A stretch of 64,000 bases of DNA from Enoplolaimus lenunculus (taxonomy: Eukaryota; Nematoda; Enoplea; Enoplida; Thoracostomopsidae), in the NCBI GenBank assembly GCA_030248215.1, contig JASANG010002124.1, forward strand, positions 62,001 through 126,000, written 5' to 3'. The notes under the pieces were generated by a model. The model saw nothing but the letters and a program-made list of their open reading frames with translations. It did no database searches and was not told where the DNA came from. Positions 51,363-63,181 of the stretch are shown here, piece after piece. The translations under genes and the position numbers were made by a program. Numbering within the stretch: position 1 is the first letter of the stretch; the number at the start of each line of letters is the position of its first letter.

Positions 51363-53751
51363 ATGGCTGCTAGTACAACTACAAGAAGTAAGTTTCAATC
51401 AAACGTGTTTGTAGACGATTTTGTAAACAAATGAATTTTTGACCAATAGCTGAATATGCAGCTTTTTTAGCCCACCTAGCAAGGTGAGCTGGCTACGATC
51501 CAGCGTCAAATGAGTGTAGTATCTGACGCCAGGCACTAATATACGATGTGCCAATTGTTCCAAGTAACGATCAGGGTATAGTATTTCTCCAACTCTGGTT
51601 CCGGCACGAACTCCAACTCCGTCTCCGGCTCCGTTTGAATTTCTGACAGAAGTTCCGGCAATTTCGATAGGGAATTTCTTAATTTTGTAAATGTTTTGCT
51701 GCTGATTCAGTTTGTTTGAAACTTTGGTGCAATTTTGAAACCTTTAATCGCCGAGAATTCTCGATAATGATGCCTAAACTCAAATTTTTGGCCACACTTT
51801 GCCGATTATTAGCGATAAAGTTATCAAAATTAACACAATGTTTACCATGCCTAATTAATGCTTATACTATCGCTACACACGAATTTCTACTATTTCGCTC
51901 AATAATAAATAAGCTTACCTGTTTTCGCATACATCCGTGAATTTTTCAAATTTTTTGAAATTTTTAAACTTTTTAATTAAACTTGAAAAAGTTTCATTTT
52001 TCAGAGGCTGCTTTAAAGCAAACATTAGCACGATTTGTCGACGAAACCACCACCGGTGGACTAATTCGTATCCGAGACAATACTGGACTTATCCGACTCA
52101 TATGGGTCGTTGTTCTGATATCATTTTGGGCGTACATGATCATGCAAATCAGCATGCTGTTGAAAGGATTTATTTCATTCAACACTCAAACAAAGCTTGA
52201 AATCAAAACTCAAACTTCAGTTCCGTTTCCGGCCGTGACTGTTTGCAATTTAAATAACATCGAATTATCGCATGCTGAATATTTGTTTTACGATACAGCA
52301 AAAGAATTCGGGCTGACACGGTTGTTGTTTGGAATGGGCGAAGGTAACTGGGATACGTTGGCGAAACAAAACGATAGTATGACCGAACATGAACAAACGG
52401 AAAATTTAATTTCAGCAACAATTTATAATTATCCAAGCGAAGCGCAAGCAACTGGTCATGAAGGAGACGAAATTTTTCTCGAATGTACGTATCAAGGTTG
52501 GAAGTGTACCAATACTACTGTGGTCAAGACGCAGTGGCTTCACGGGACGTATGGCAATTGTTTTACTCTCGTTATAGGTATGAAATGAAGTGATATCAGC
52601 GATGTGGCCACAAACTCTGTCCCCACTTTGTTGGGGAACGGACGAAATGTTAACGAATAATATATGCTGGCAATTTTTAATAATTCAAATTTGATGTCCG
52701 AGGGGAAGCACGAAAAAGACAAATTTAATCGTTTTTATTTGTCTTCACACGGCAACCAAATTGCCAATGATTTAGCTGAGTTACTTTACTGGCCCAAATA
52801 TGAGGGGGGACTGATAGTTATTTAGCCTTTCAAGAGCAGAGGGTACACCCTGTTATTCGGCCATACGGACTCTTTTTTATTTTTAATCTGCCTTTCGTTG
52901 CTGATATATATTCGGTATTGCAACTATCCGTTGAATTAAACGTTTTTTTTGCCTCAAAACCATGAGCGATAATGCATGGTTATACTAAACAATGAATTTA
53001 AAACTAAGTATGCTACAAAGTTTCGAATTCAATTGTATTTGGTTTTGGAGTCATTTATGCATTACAATTTGGGTTAATTGACATTTATAAACTTAGGGTT
53101 TTACGGGTACTGACTCCTTTTGTTTGGAACTTAAAATGGGGACCCCTCTTATTACCCCAACCTCTCTTATTCCGGTCACTACAGTATTAACTTTGCCGAA
53201 GTGGCCACCTACGAGTAGCTTGGATCGTAAAACTTTCGCTAAATCGCTTTTTGTTTCCAATTACAAATTTGTATTAAGCCGAAAACGGAAAAAATGTTAT
53301 AGATCTAGAGATAAGTTTTATTGTGCCATACCATGCATAAAACCTATCTAAAGCGTTGCACAGTGCAAAAAACGCCGTTGAATTAGGTTATAATTTTTGG
53401 TTTTGCGTTTTTAACACTTTAGTCCGAATTTTGTACTCATCAGGTGATCAATCGAAAGCGCTGACGTCGACAACGGGACCAGAGGCTGGATTACATTTAA
53501 CGCTATACGCTCGAAAGCAAGAGTATCTGCCAACTGTGTCCGCGATTGTAGGATTTCGTGTTCAAGTTCACGAAAATGGTGTCCCTCCTTTCCCAGAAGA
53601 CGATGGCTTCAGCGTATCAGCCGGTACTCATACTTCAGTGCCGGTTCGAATGTGGAGCATGATGGTAAGTTTTTAATTTTAAAATAATCCTCGCAACATA
53701 ATAAAAAATTGTCTGCTCATGTAAAACAACGTGTAAACCTGTATATATATA

Positions 53752-53840
<89 letters not shown>

Positions 53841-56800
53841 TTCACCAAATAAAGCAACAAATCCAGCATTGGATTCTGTGACCGTATTCTCAAATGCGTA
53901 GCACCTATCACCAGTTTGTAAGAGGTTTTTCAAGCAAGCGAATTGTAGCTAGTTGCTCATTTCACAATTCGTGCGATATTCCATCAAATTAAGTGAAAAT
54001 AGTGTTCCACGAAGCTTTTATCAGACAAATCTCATATACTTGCTACACTTCATTCTTCCTTCAATTTTAGCATGTTCACCACAATTTTGTTATCGGGTAA
54101 TCCTTATAGAGCCTCCTGCGTTTCAATAGCTCAAGAATGCATATATACCGTGTAAATAGCTAACGTTTGCTCAAATTGAACCAAGTTTAGTGATTAGTTT
54201 ATTATGGAATTTATTTTAGCGTATGCCGTATCCATACTCGAAATGTATGACGTCCGAAGATATAGAATCGAAACATTCAAACTTTTCAAAATATTTTAAC
54301 TTATATCGCAACATGAAGACAACGCCTTCAGCGAACGGAAATCTATCTTATACCCACAAATCATGCATCAAGTCTTGCAAGCAAAAGGTATTTATTTATT
54401 CATGTGTACGCATGGAACAGAGTGAGAAAACTATAAAAAAATCGTTTGACAAACACTTAAGTATTTGTCCCAAGACGGGTTCGTTTCAAACGCCAATTGT
54501 TGTTAGCGCAACTCAAAAATACAACGAACTGTAAATGACAGTTCACTGTGTAATTGTCTAAACATTGGATTAAAGTCAACGATTAAACCTTTGACCAAGG
54601 TCCATATTCTCAAATGCGCATAGCATCTATCACCAGTTAGCTATAGGTTTTCAAACTGATAGTACTTCGGTATATAAGTGCTGTAAATTTCGTACGTCAA
54701 CATCACGGGGTTCGAAAGCTACTAGTCTACCGTTTGCAAAATGATACGAAGAAATTGGTTTTAACGAATGTTGGGTAAATTTGCTTGCTTGTCAGTGAAG
54801 AATATTTGAAAATTTGATTTGTCTAAATTGTTGCGACTATCTATAAGTGTTTTCTAAAATTCTACACAGCAAAAAAAGGTGAGTCAAATTGACTCTCTCT
54901 GAAATAGGCTCTACGGGACTACACAAACTGAATTAAAATTCGACTCCGGCAGAGTCAAATTCGATTCACTGAGTTACATGTTTGACTATGGCGGAGTCGA
55001 ATTTGACTCAGTTTGTGTAGTCCCGTAGAGCCTATTTCGGAGAGAGTCAATTCGACTCACCATTTTTTGCAGTGTAATATAAATTTTATACTCAGATCTA
55101 TTTGACCGAATGTGGCTGCGTAGTACCGAACACTATTACTCGTGACTTAGTTGAAGCTGTGTACAATTCGAGTCGACCATGCAAATGGAATAGTCAAGCC
55201 GATAATGACTGTAATATGAAGGTATACGGAACCCATTGGCGGTCGCAAGTGTTTTTTCAGGCAGTGGGGTGGCGGACTTTCATGCTTTTTAACTCGGGTA
55301 TTAACTTTTTAACTTTTTCATTTTTGCTTCTAAAACTCAGGTATACAAAACAATTCGAGGAGGTTTTCGTTTGACATCTCATTTCAAGCTTGGATTTGAA
55401 CCCAGATTTTGTGGTTTGAGACGCTTACCATCGCCGCTCAGGTTCTCACGCGGCAGTTGAAGATTTTTACTACTCATACGTGGATATATAATTACAAATA
55501 TATAAATACCAGGGTTCCATAATTTCAAAGTTTTGTCCAAACCGGAATCCGAATTGCAATTTTTGTATAGGACTTTAAATGATGTAAGAATAGGTCTCAT
55601 TTCTTTCATATAAGAAACACAGTAACGTTTTTGGTTCAACACTGTTCACTAGCTCTTCAACTCAAAATATTAAGATAGTTAACATTATATGCCGAAAAAG
55701 TCGGAATTCCGGCATGGGTATAACATTTTGCCTGAATCAGAATCACAACATAAATTATGTGAGTGGTGAATATCAGCCGGAATCGGAATTCCGTTGGAAC
55801 CTTAACAAATACTGTGAACTGTGTATTTATTGCACGTACATAGTTTGCAATTAGTTGTTAAATAGTGCACACGATGTTGCAAAGGATTAATTAAATTTTT
55901 CTGCCCAAAACTAACTTTTAAAGTTTCAGTTTGGTTCTGGAGTTTATGGACAACATGGTTTTGTAATAACGTACAAGCTTTTGGACAAAATTATATATTT
56001 GAATTGAATTTTCTACGCGTTTAACAGATAATCACCAATTCATCATCAATGAATGAATGCCAAACGCATTGTGAACAGCCGTGCACTGACACGCGTTACA
56101 TATTTAAAACAGAAACAACACATTATCCAAGCGATCACTATATGGAAGCGAATTGGGGATCAATTTTGAGCACTTATCCGTTTATTTATGTGAGTTCTGT
56201 CTGTGGCACTTAATTCCATTAATTTAAGAATTGTTTAAAAAAACAAATTCGACCTAAACCAACAAAACGATGATTTCACCTAATCCAGCAAAACCGTGAG
56301 TAAAGCGTATTTTTGAGCTCATATCGTTCAAGTGCGCTCATTTCAACCGTATTGCTTTATATTTATATTGGTAGGAACCGAAAACACCTAAATTTTAGAG
56401 GATCAGATATCAATTTCACTGAGTTCCTTTTTCAATTGAAAAGTTGCGGCATACTAGCATACTAGTCTTAAAAACGAAAACTTCTCACGTAAATATGGCA
56501 ACAGTTGAGCGTTACGAATAACTGAATGTCTGAACATTCTATTAAATGAAAATCGAACCGGATCCTTCACCGGTAACGGACACAAAACCGGATATTTGAT
56601 TGCATTCTTTCAAGTGGCTGATTTTTACTTTTGTAAACATTCGAGTAATTAACATATTTTTCACATAGCTATGATCCAAACAGACATATAATGGAGTTTA
56701 GTGGAAGGTTCTAAAATTGCCACTCGTTCACCCTGCCCGATCGCGACCCATCGTAATGATCAGGGGCGGAGAGTTTTTCTGTGGGACCAGAATAGAGTAA

Positions 56801-58867
56801 GCTTAAGCTTTAGACTAATTTTTTGCTTGGCTTAGGCCTAGCAATATGCTCATTCTTGTGCTTAGATTTAGGCGTAGGCTTAGGAATATGCATATAATAC
56901 TGTTACGCCCCTGGTCCCGATCGCTAACAATAAAATGTTTGTGCCCGACTTTGAAAAACTTAGTGTTAACGCAATTTTGCTTTTTGCGGCTTAAAACATT
57001 ATATTGCTTTGTTTATCAAAAGATTTGTTTACTGACTTTAGACCGACTTAAAGTGGAACACAGAAGTGTTGACTGCGTTCGAAAATTGCGGTCTCAATAT
57101 CAGCGTTCACGAAAACGTGTCGTCGCTGTTTCAGATGCGCGACTATAGCGAACAGCTGATATTTATGCACCACGGTAACAAACGTTGGGCTGTAACTGTA
57201 GGCTAGTGGTTGGCGGCTCGAGATTCTGGCCCATGTAAAGATTAGGGGCGGAACGTTTTTCTGTAAAACTGCAATAAAGTAAGCTGAAGCTTTAGAGCAA
57301 TTATTTGCTCAGGCTTAGGTTTAGGGTATTTATAACCTCATTCTTACACTTAGATTTAGGCTTAGGAAAATGCTCATACTACTCCTGTTCTATACATTGG
57401 CCAAGATTCTTAATAATTTTTCTTTATGTTGCTGTGTTCCCTTGGTCGATGAGTTGTATATATATATGAGTGATATGATTAGTTTCATTGTTTTCATTCA
57501 AATTTTATTTCATTAATCTATAATAAATCGTTGTTGATTAAAAATAATTTCAATTTTCATCGGCAATAGTAAAGAAGTTACGTATCTATTTTGCTGCATG
57601 AAAAATGATGTACCACCTCCGCACAAGATAGGGCTTCAAAGTTTATTGCGGCAACAAAAGTCATTCGTTTTCTAATAGAATCTAAATAAGAATCTAAGCA
57701 AATACTTTACGACTGTTCGACAGAACAAGACAAGAGTTGGTAGTAAATGCAACTCTGTTGTCTGCATATTCTATTGGTTATTATCTTCCTTATTTATTTG
57801 TTCACCTATTTATGCATCATTTTTCCATCTTTTGCAGGCAAAAACTCCGGTGAAAAGTGTGACAATTTAGTAGAAAATTGCACCAAGCATAACAGTAGCG
57901 AAGGAAACAAACATGATGATGGCGGCGGCGGCGATAAAAATTCAGGCGAAAAAAGTGGCGATGGTAAACAAAGACGCGAATTAATTGAAGAAGCGCTGGC
58001 TGAATTTCAAACAAATACCATCGCGATTGGCACTGAACAAGCTAAACTCGTGGTCAAAGATTTTATACGGCAAAATCTGGCAAAGCTTCAAATTTACTTC
58101 GAAGATTTAAACAAGGAAACAATCACCGAAAGTGCATCAATGACCGTCAATGATGTAGCGTCTGGGGCTGGAGGCATTCTTGGTAAAGTGTGCATACGAA
58201 ATATGCTTATATGCAAACAAGGGAGTAAACTGGATATCCGTTTCGTATAAAAGATCAGTGTGTGCTTCTGTTTTGGTCATTTTGCCCATATCCGTTTGGC
58301 GATTAATACATTCCGTATGACGCCTAAGGGTCTGCTCCCTCGAAAACATTTATAAAATGTTGCTAAAATAAGCGATAATTAACACCATTATTTGCTGTTT
58401 CAGTAACCATCAATTAGCATCCATCCTCGCTTGAAGTAGTTTTTATATTTGATGCACTTTTAAATTTTTTGTTCACAAAAATTTTATTTTTTGCGTTTGT
58501 TACGGATGTTCAATCCTGCGCAAATCTATGAATATTATTTACGCAACCTATACTGTGGTTTTAAAGTTATTCGTTCGCAAATGTGCTGACAACCTGAGTT
58601 TTATTACGAAATCCTCGTGCTACATTATAGAAAATTTCGTTTGTTTCAGGATTGTTTGTTGGGATGAGCTTCTTGTCAGTGATTGAATTGCTGTTTCTAT
58701 GCAAATCGTGTCTGTGGATCTTATGCAGCAGAAAACCACAGCCGTGTTATCCGTTGAGCACCATTAAAAACGTGCATCAAAAAAGTGATGCTAGCAATGG
58801 CAGCTTAGAGAAGCCGACTAAATATTACGATGCTGATATTCGACCACGTAACATATATGCTTACTAA
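51363..58867 (+). CDS. DEG/ENaC (degenerin) sodium channel subunit
   Basis: Eight exons: 51363-51387, 52005-52577, 53444-53664, 54220-54387, 55096-55221, 56028-56190, 57838-58182 and 58650-58867 (TAA). They total 1839 nt, a closed 612-residue ORF. The start codon sits in a 25-nt exon (MAASTTTR) whose phase fits exon 2. TM1 is about residues 38-60 (LIRLIWVVVLISFWAYMIM). Family landmarks follow in order: FPAVTVCNLN; GPEAGLHLTLY; YPYSKC; CIKSCK; ECGCVVPN; CQTHCEQPC; QNLAKLQIYFEDLNKETI; GGILGLFVGMSFLSVIE, where GMS is the G-x-S selectivity filter at the start of TM2. Subunits form trimeric, amiloride-sensitive-type cation channels in the plasma membrane; mechanosensory or ligand gating cannot be told from sequence. 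Odd points: the N-terminal gating His-Gly pair reads Gly-Gly (residues 26-27), and a Gly/Asp/Lys-rich insert lies at about residues 440-470. The subfamily is not assigned. Confidence 0.95.
52784..53184 (+). mobile_element. CTGTAGTGACCCG MITE, diverged forward copy
   Basis: TA flanks at 52782-52783 and 53185-53186. Ends CTTTACTGGCCCAAATATG and ATTCCGGTCACTACAG. 401 bp, inside the second DEG/ENaC intron. Confidence 0.8.
53741..53840. repeat. (TA)n microsatellite
   Basis: About 100 bp of nearly uninterrupted TA dinucleotides in the third DEG/ENaC intron, 77 bp after exon 53444-53664. Confidence 0.98.
54865..55074. mobile_element. 210-bp near-perfect foldback MITE, TA duplication
   Basis: TA at 54863-54864 and 55075-55076. 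The ends CACAGCAAAAAAAGGTGAGT and ACTCACCATTTTTTGCAGTG pair, and pairing continues through CTCTACGGGACTACACAAAC. It ends 21 bp before exon 55096. Confidence 0.93.
56762..56915 (-). mobile_element. TTAGGC-array element in a DEG/ENaC intron, copy a
   Basis: Ends AGGGGCGGAGAGTTTTTCTG and CTGTTACGCCCCTGG. The interior has TTGCTTGGCTTAGGCCTAG and GCGTAGGCTTAGGAATATGC. Confidence 0.7.
57244..57408 (-). mobile_element. TTAGGC-array element in a DEG/ENaC intron, copy b
   Basis: Starts AGGGGCGGAACGTTTTTCTG like copy a. It contains CTCAGGCTTAGGTTTAGG and AGATTTAGGCTTAGG, and ends CTATACATTGGCC as the copy at 46330 does. Confidence 0.7.
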
Positions 58868-58945
58868 ACGACAAAATTAGCACTATAGAGCTAATTCATT
58901 ATACAGAATTTTGCAGCAAAAATGTTCGTGTAACCACTCGATGTA

Positions 58946-59175
58946 TTGTAGTAACCCGAATAAGAGGGGGACTGATATTTATGGGGCCTCTCCAGAGGGT
59001 ACCCCCTGTTATTCGGTTACGGACTGTTATTTTTAACGCGCACTCAGCCGCCCTTCGTTTCTGATATATATCCGGTATTGTGACTTGTCCGTTAAATTAA
59101 ACGTTTATTTGTCTTGTATAAAAGCTTGAAGGTTACACTGTCTTGTACTTACTTTCAAAACATACGTATGCTTTA
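58946..59175 (+). mobile_element. CTGTAGTGACCCG MITE, 3'-truncated
   Basis: Left end TTGTAGTAACCCGAATAAG after TA. The body follows the family to about 59175, where it is cut off by the adjacent TTAGGC-type element. It starts 79 bp after the DEG/ENaC stop codon. Confidence 0.75.
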
Positions 59176-59177
59176 TG

Positions 59178-59280
59178 AGGCCAATGTAAAGAACATGGGT
59201 GGAACAGTATTAAAAGCATATTCCTTAGCCTAATCGTAAGAATGTGCCTATTCCTAAGCCTAAAAGCCTAAGCCTTAAAA
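59178..59280 (+). mobile_element. TTAGGC-array element fragment
   Basis: GGCCAATGTAAAGAACATGG then CCTTAGCC and CCTAAGCCTAAAAGCC hexamer-like units. It abuts the truncated MITE, suggesting insertion into it. Confidence 0.6.
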
Positions 59281-62185
59281 AATTTGCGTTGACACAGGGA
59301 ACTAAATTTGGATACATTTTTACTTTACAATTATGCTCGAAAAATGATAAGCTTACTAGAGTTCCTTGCCGTTACAGTTGTGTTCTACTCACGCTGACAC
59401 TGGGTGGTACCCGCACCAGTTTGCAAAGGTGGTTTCACCTGCGCCACGCAGAAAGGTCGAACCCATGTCAAGAGCTGAAGTCAAGGGTTATTTAAAGCTT
59501 CAAAAGTGTAGCGAGGGCATTGAGCAGAAATCCTGCCATACTACAAACCCAGCTCCGAGTCTAATGCAACCCTGCAATCTGCTACTAAGTAGTGTTAAGC
59601 GCGCACAATACAATTGCGAACGTTGCAAAAGCTACAATTTTTGAGACTTCCCCTCACATGCAACACATTTATTTGCAATACATATTTTTGCTCCGTTATA
59701 TTTACCGACGGATACATTGCTTTTTGTTCGAATTGCAATATACGGAGCGCACACTCGCTCAAAGACCCAAACGACAAACTCATCAATATATTTTTACACC
59801 AAAACATATTACACACACAAGAATATGCTTCCAACACAATATATATATACGGACTTTATTTATGCCGGTGCAACAGAAAACAGCATCAGATTGCTAAAGA
59901 AAGCTACACACATTGCTTGGCGGCAGAAACTGTTGAAAAATGTTTGTACTTGTAAGTACCGACCACCAATTTTGTATTTCAAATCTAACGAGCCAGTTAA
60001 ACGATTCAAATTAATTTTTAGCCTATTAGCTGAAACATATATTTTGAACCAGACACTATTTGCATTATTAGTATTACTGTTAACTTTAAACAGTTTGTCT
60101 CCAAATACGTAGCACTTCCGAAGATTATTAGTGTGATTAAAAAATCGAATATCTTTTAGTAAGTAATTGTAAATCAGGTTGCTATATATTGAAATTATAA
60201 AATCGTGCCGAAGGTTCAGATATGTTTTGCAACAATCTTTACGACTTTCCCTGAAACAATATACAGTGATCTTCCGAAGAACAACTGCATTCAAAGTTTC
60301 AGCTCAACAGAAGTAGAAGAAGGAATTATTTCACTCATGCTTAAGGTTCTATCACAACTCAAAACCAAATAATTATATATTACAAAGTTTTCCGCACCAT
60401 TGTTCGTCAAATCAGAATTGTATAGGAACAGTCGCCGTGCACAAGTAAAAATAAACAGACATTGGAAAATTAGTAAAACTTCAAAAAATCTATACGGTTG
60501 ACTAACCTTTGATTAGCACAAGAAAATACACCAGATTAAACAAAGGCATGCAGGTTAGAGTTAAGTCACACAATACCTGGCAAATTAAAGACACCATTCA
60601 TAATATACTGGATAAAACGTTTTCGAAGAGTAAAACAACTACTTTAGAGAAAGCTTCGCACTATTACCCTTCTTATCATAGTATTGATCGTTTTCAATGG
60701 CTCAGGTACCGCTCCTGACTCCTTCGGGGCGGAGGAGGTGGTCCTCCACAAAACCTATCCGCCTTGCCAGCTAAAAAACGTTAAGCCTTTGGCGCAATTA
60801 AGGTTGATCGTACCGTTCTTCACGCCTATTCGGCTACTAGCTTGCTTTGCTCGCGCGTTTTCATTGGCCATTATATATTACGACGCGCGTATGTAGGTCC
60901 TGTTTTTGGATTAGCCACTGCGTACCTAGCTGATATTTTGCAGCGGCGCCCCACACACGGATTGAACGGAGGAATGGCTCGGACACCCTAGCAGCGACCC
61001 TGATCGTTTTAATCCTGAACGATTACAACTTTCACTGATTTTCATTTTAACGAGTGTATTTGTATTTTATGTTGCATGCAACACACATAATACTGCAAAG
61101 ATGTAAAACGAATTAATACCTTGTACAATATTTAAAAGTTGCTTGAAACGAGAACCCAGCTTTTGCTTCCAAAAATTATTTATGTCCTGTTTACATGTTT
61201 TTGTAGAACACCAATTTTTCGTAGTTCAATTAACCAATTTTTCCGTACAAAGCGCAGTAATAGTTTCCACGAATATTATTTCATGCTGGTACGTAGCAAA
61301 CTAACTCAACTATAATATGCCCATGGCGTATAAAGTATAAATGCATGCCACAACATGGTATTGAATTTCATCAGAAACAAACACAATTGAACCTAACTTT
61401 GTGCTATAGAATATAAACAAGACATGTTTACTCTAAACTTAAAACCCGTGCCAAAAACTGAACACCGCATTAATAGTTCATAATACAATAAATTGCTACA
61501 CTTATTAGTACGTAATGTTAACTATCTTGCTCTTAAACTGCACTAAGCCCACCCTTTGACTCTGACTGCAAAAAGTAGAAAATCATTGTATCTCCCTCAA
61601 CCACATCATCAGATTTTAACCAATACTCGCATTGACTATAATAATACATTAAGTAAACTCATTAGACAGTAGTATATAATGTAAGTAGAAATGACTAGCA
61701 ATCAAACATATTAAACGCTAGTGATAACGAAGTAATAATATATAAAAAGTAACATTTCAGAATCGAAATGCTAGTGGTTGCTCTAGAGTTTTAATAGAAA
61801 AGGATTTGAAAATTATCAACAATAAGGGTAGCGCTATACTTTTGATAACGTCCGGGGCCGTACAACAACACAGGTGTATTGCCACATGCGCAGCATATCA
61901 ACTTGTGGACAAAAAATTTATTACGTGCGGCGCCACACGACACGTATATCGTACCCTAGTGGATGCGCTTTGATACTTCACTGCGCCGCAGTTCACCGTC
62001 GCGCGTCACTACAGAACTGATATACAACTTCATAACTAGACGAGTGGAGCTGGACATCAGCGCGTGTCTAGCATAGCGCAACCTTTATGGCGACAAAATT
62101 AGTGAAAAACGATTATGTATATGTGCTGTAGGATTTCAACAAAAATTAATGCAACAGTCCAAATGAGAAAAACATAAATTTTTAC

Positions 62186-62284
62186 CTTCAAACTGCAATC
62201 ATCTGGCCAATTACGTAATTCGAACAATAATTTATTCAATAATTTGTTCCGACAATATTCAAAATATTTGTTGACACAGCCCAT
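62186..62284 (-). CDS. Candidate first exon (MGC start), unknown gene
   Basis: ATG at 62284, 33 in-frame codons, then a GTAAAA donor after 62186 in phase 0. The product starts MGCVNKYFEYC, the type of N-terminus that can be myristoylated and palmitoylated, and continues with a charged, Leu-rich helix (NKLLNKLLFELRNWPDDC). An AACAG lies 17 bases before the ATG. No downstream exon was found, so its status is uncertain. Confidence 0.25.
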
Positions 62285-63181
62285 ATGTATTTGATTCTGT
62301 TTAAATCGTTGGACCTTACTCAAGTTTGTTAAGGACCCACAGATACCTCAAGTAGGTTTTTCACACCAAGCGTTTAGAACAACAAAAATATTGGCGATTA
62401 AAACATTAGGAACATACATTAATACAGTCATCTTATTTTTATTAAGACGCTACCGAGCATACCTGCTCAGAGACTCGTTAAAACATATTAAAACAAAATA
62501 AAACTGCCTTGTATGGCACACTGTCCGGCCAAGGGAATATTTAGAATAAACGAGTGGCAGACAGCTTTCCCAAAATCAGGACAATTACTGTTTGTGTAAG
62601 GCAGGCACCGCATCCACGACTTGACCGAATCTGGATCCACTGCTAATTTGCCGAATCCAAATCTTGCATGTTACACATTTCCGTTATATCTATATTTGTT
62701 GCAGAATATTAACGCAATGCCAGCCACATAACTTTTAAACCTTAATATATTTCGTGCCTGGCCTAAATTTTGAGATTTGTAACCTGGAACAAAATTTTTT
62801 GTTAATATAACAAGTTTGTTAAAAACTGAAAAAATATTGAAGGTTAGATTCAGTTTTTAACAACCGAATCCGAACCACAACTTTTGTTGCCACCCTGGTG
62901 TAAGGCTAAAAAGTTACAGTTAAGATTCAGAGTTATGATATCCCAAATAATAGCTCAAAAGAAACATTTTTTTATTTTCTGGAACTCTGATTTGCTGTGA
63001 TATAACTGCAAAAATCATCAAAACTATCAATAAAACGACAATTTTTAAGTTAGATAGAACTAATCGCTTTGCCACCCCGCCTTATAAAAACTGAAAACTT
63101 AAAAGTCATCATACATGCTTTTATGCCAGATGTTCGGACATTCTACTGCAAGAAAACGGTTTGTAAACATATTGCGGCTAT

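Larger units (their letters stand above)
58868..63181. other. Interval without an assigned gene, except one candidate exon
   Basis: Apart from mobile elements at its left end and the candidate exon at 62186-62284, nothing is assignable. Overlapping ORFs on both strands at 59592-60294 cannot all be real and lack family motifs. A GCGCTATACTT-type repeat shared with about 30320 lies at 61830-62090. Confidence 0.5.

Noticed and set aside
52203-52451. Minus ORF of 82 codons
   Set aside because: Antisense shadow of the large DEG/ENaC exon 52005-52577.
59592-60294. Overlapping ORFs of 80-144 codons on both strands
   Set aside because: They overlap in several frames, lack family motifs or a clear exon structure, and lie in an AT-rich interval where such ORFs arise by chance.
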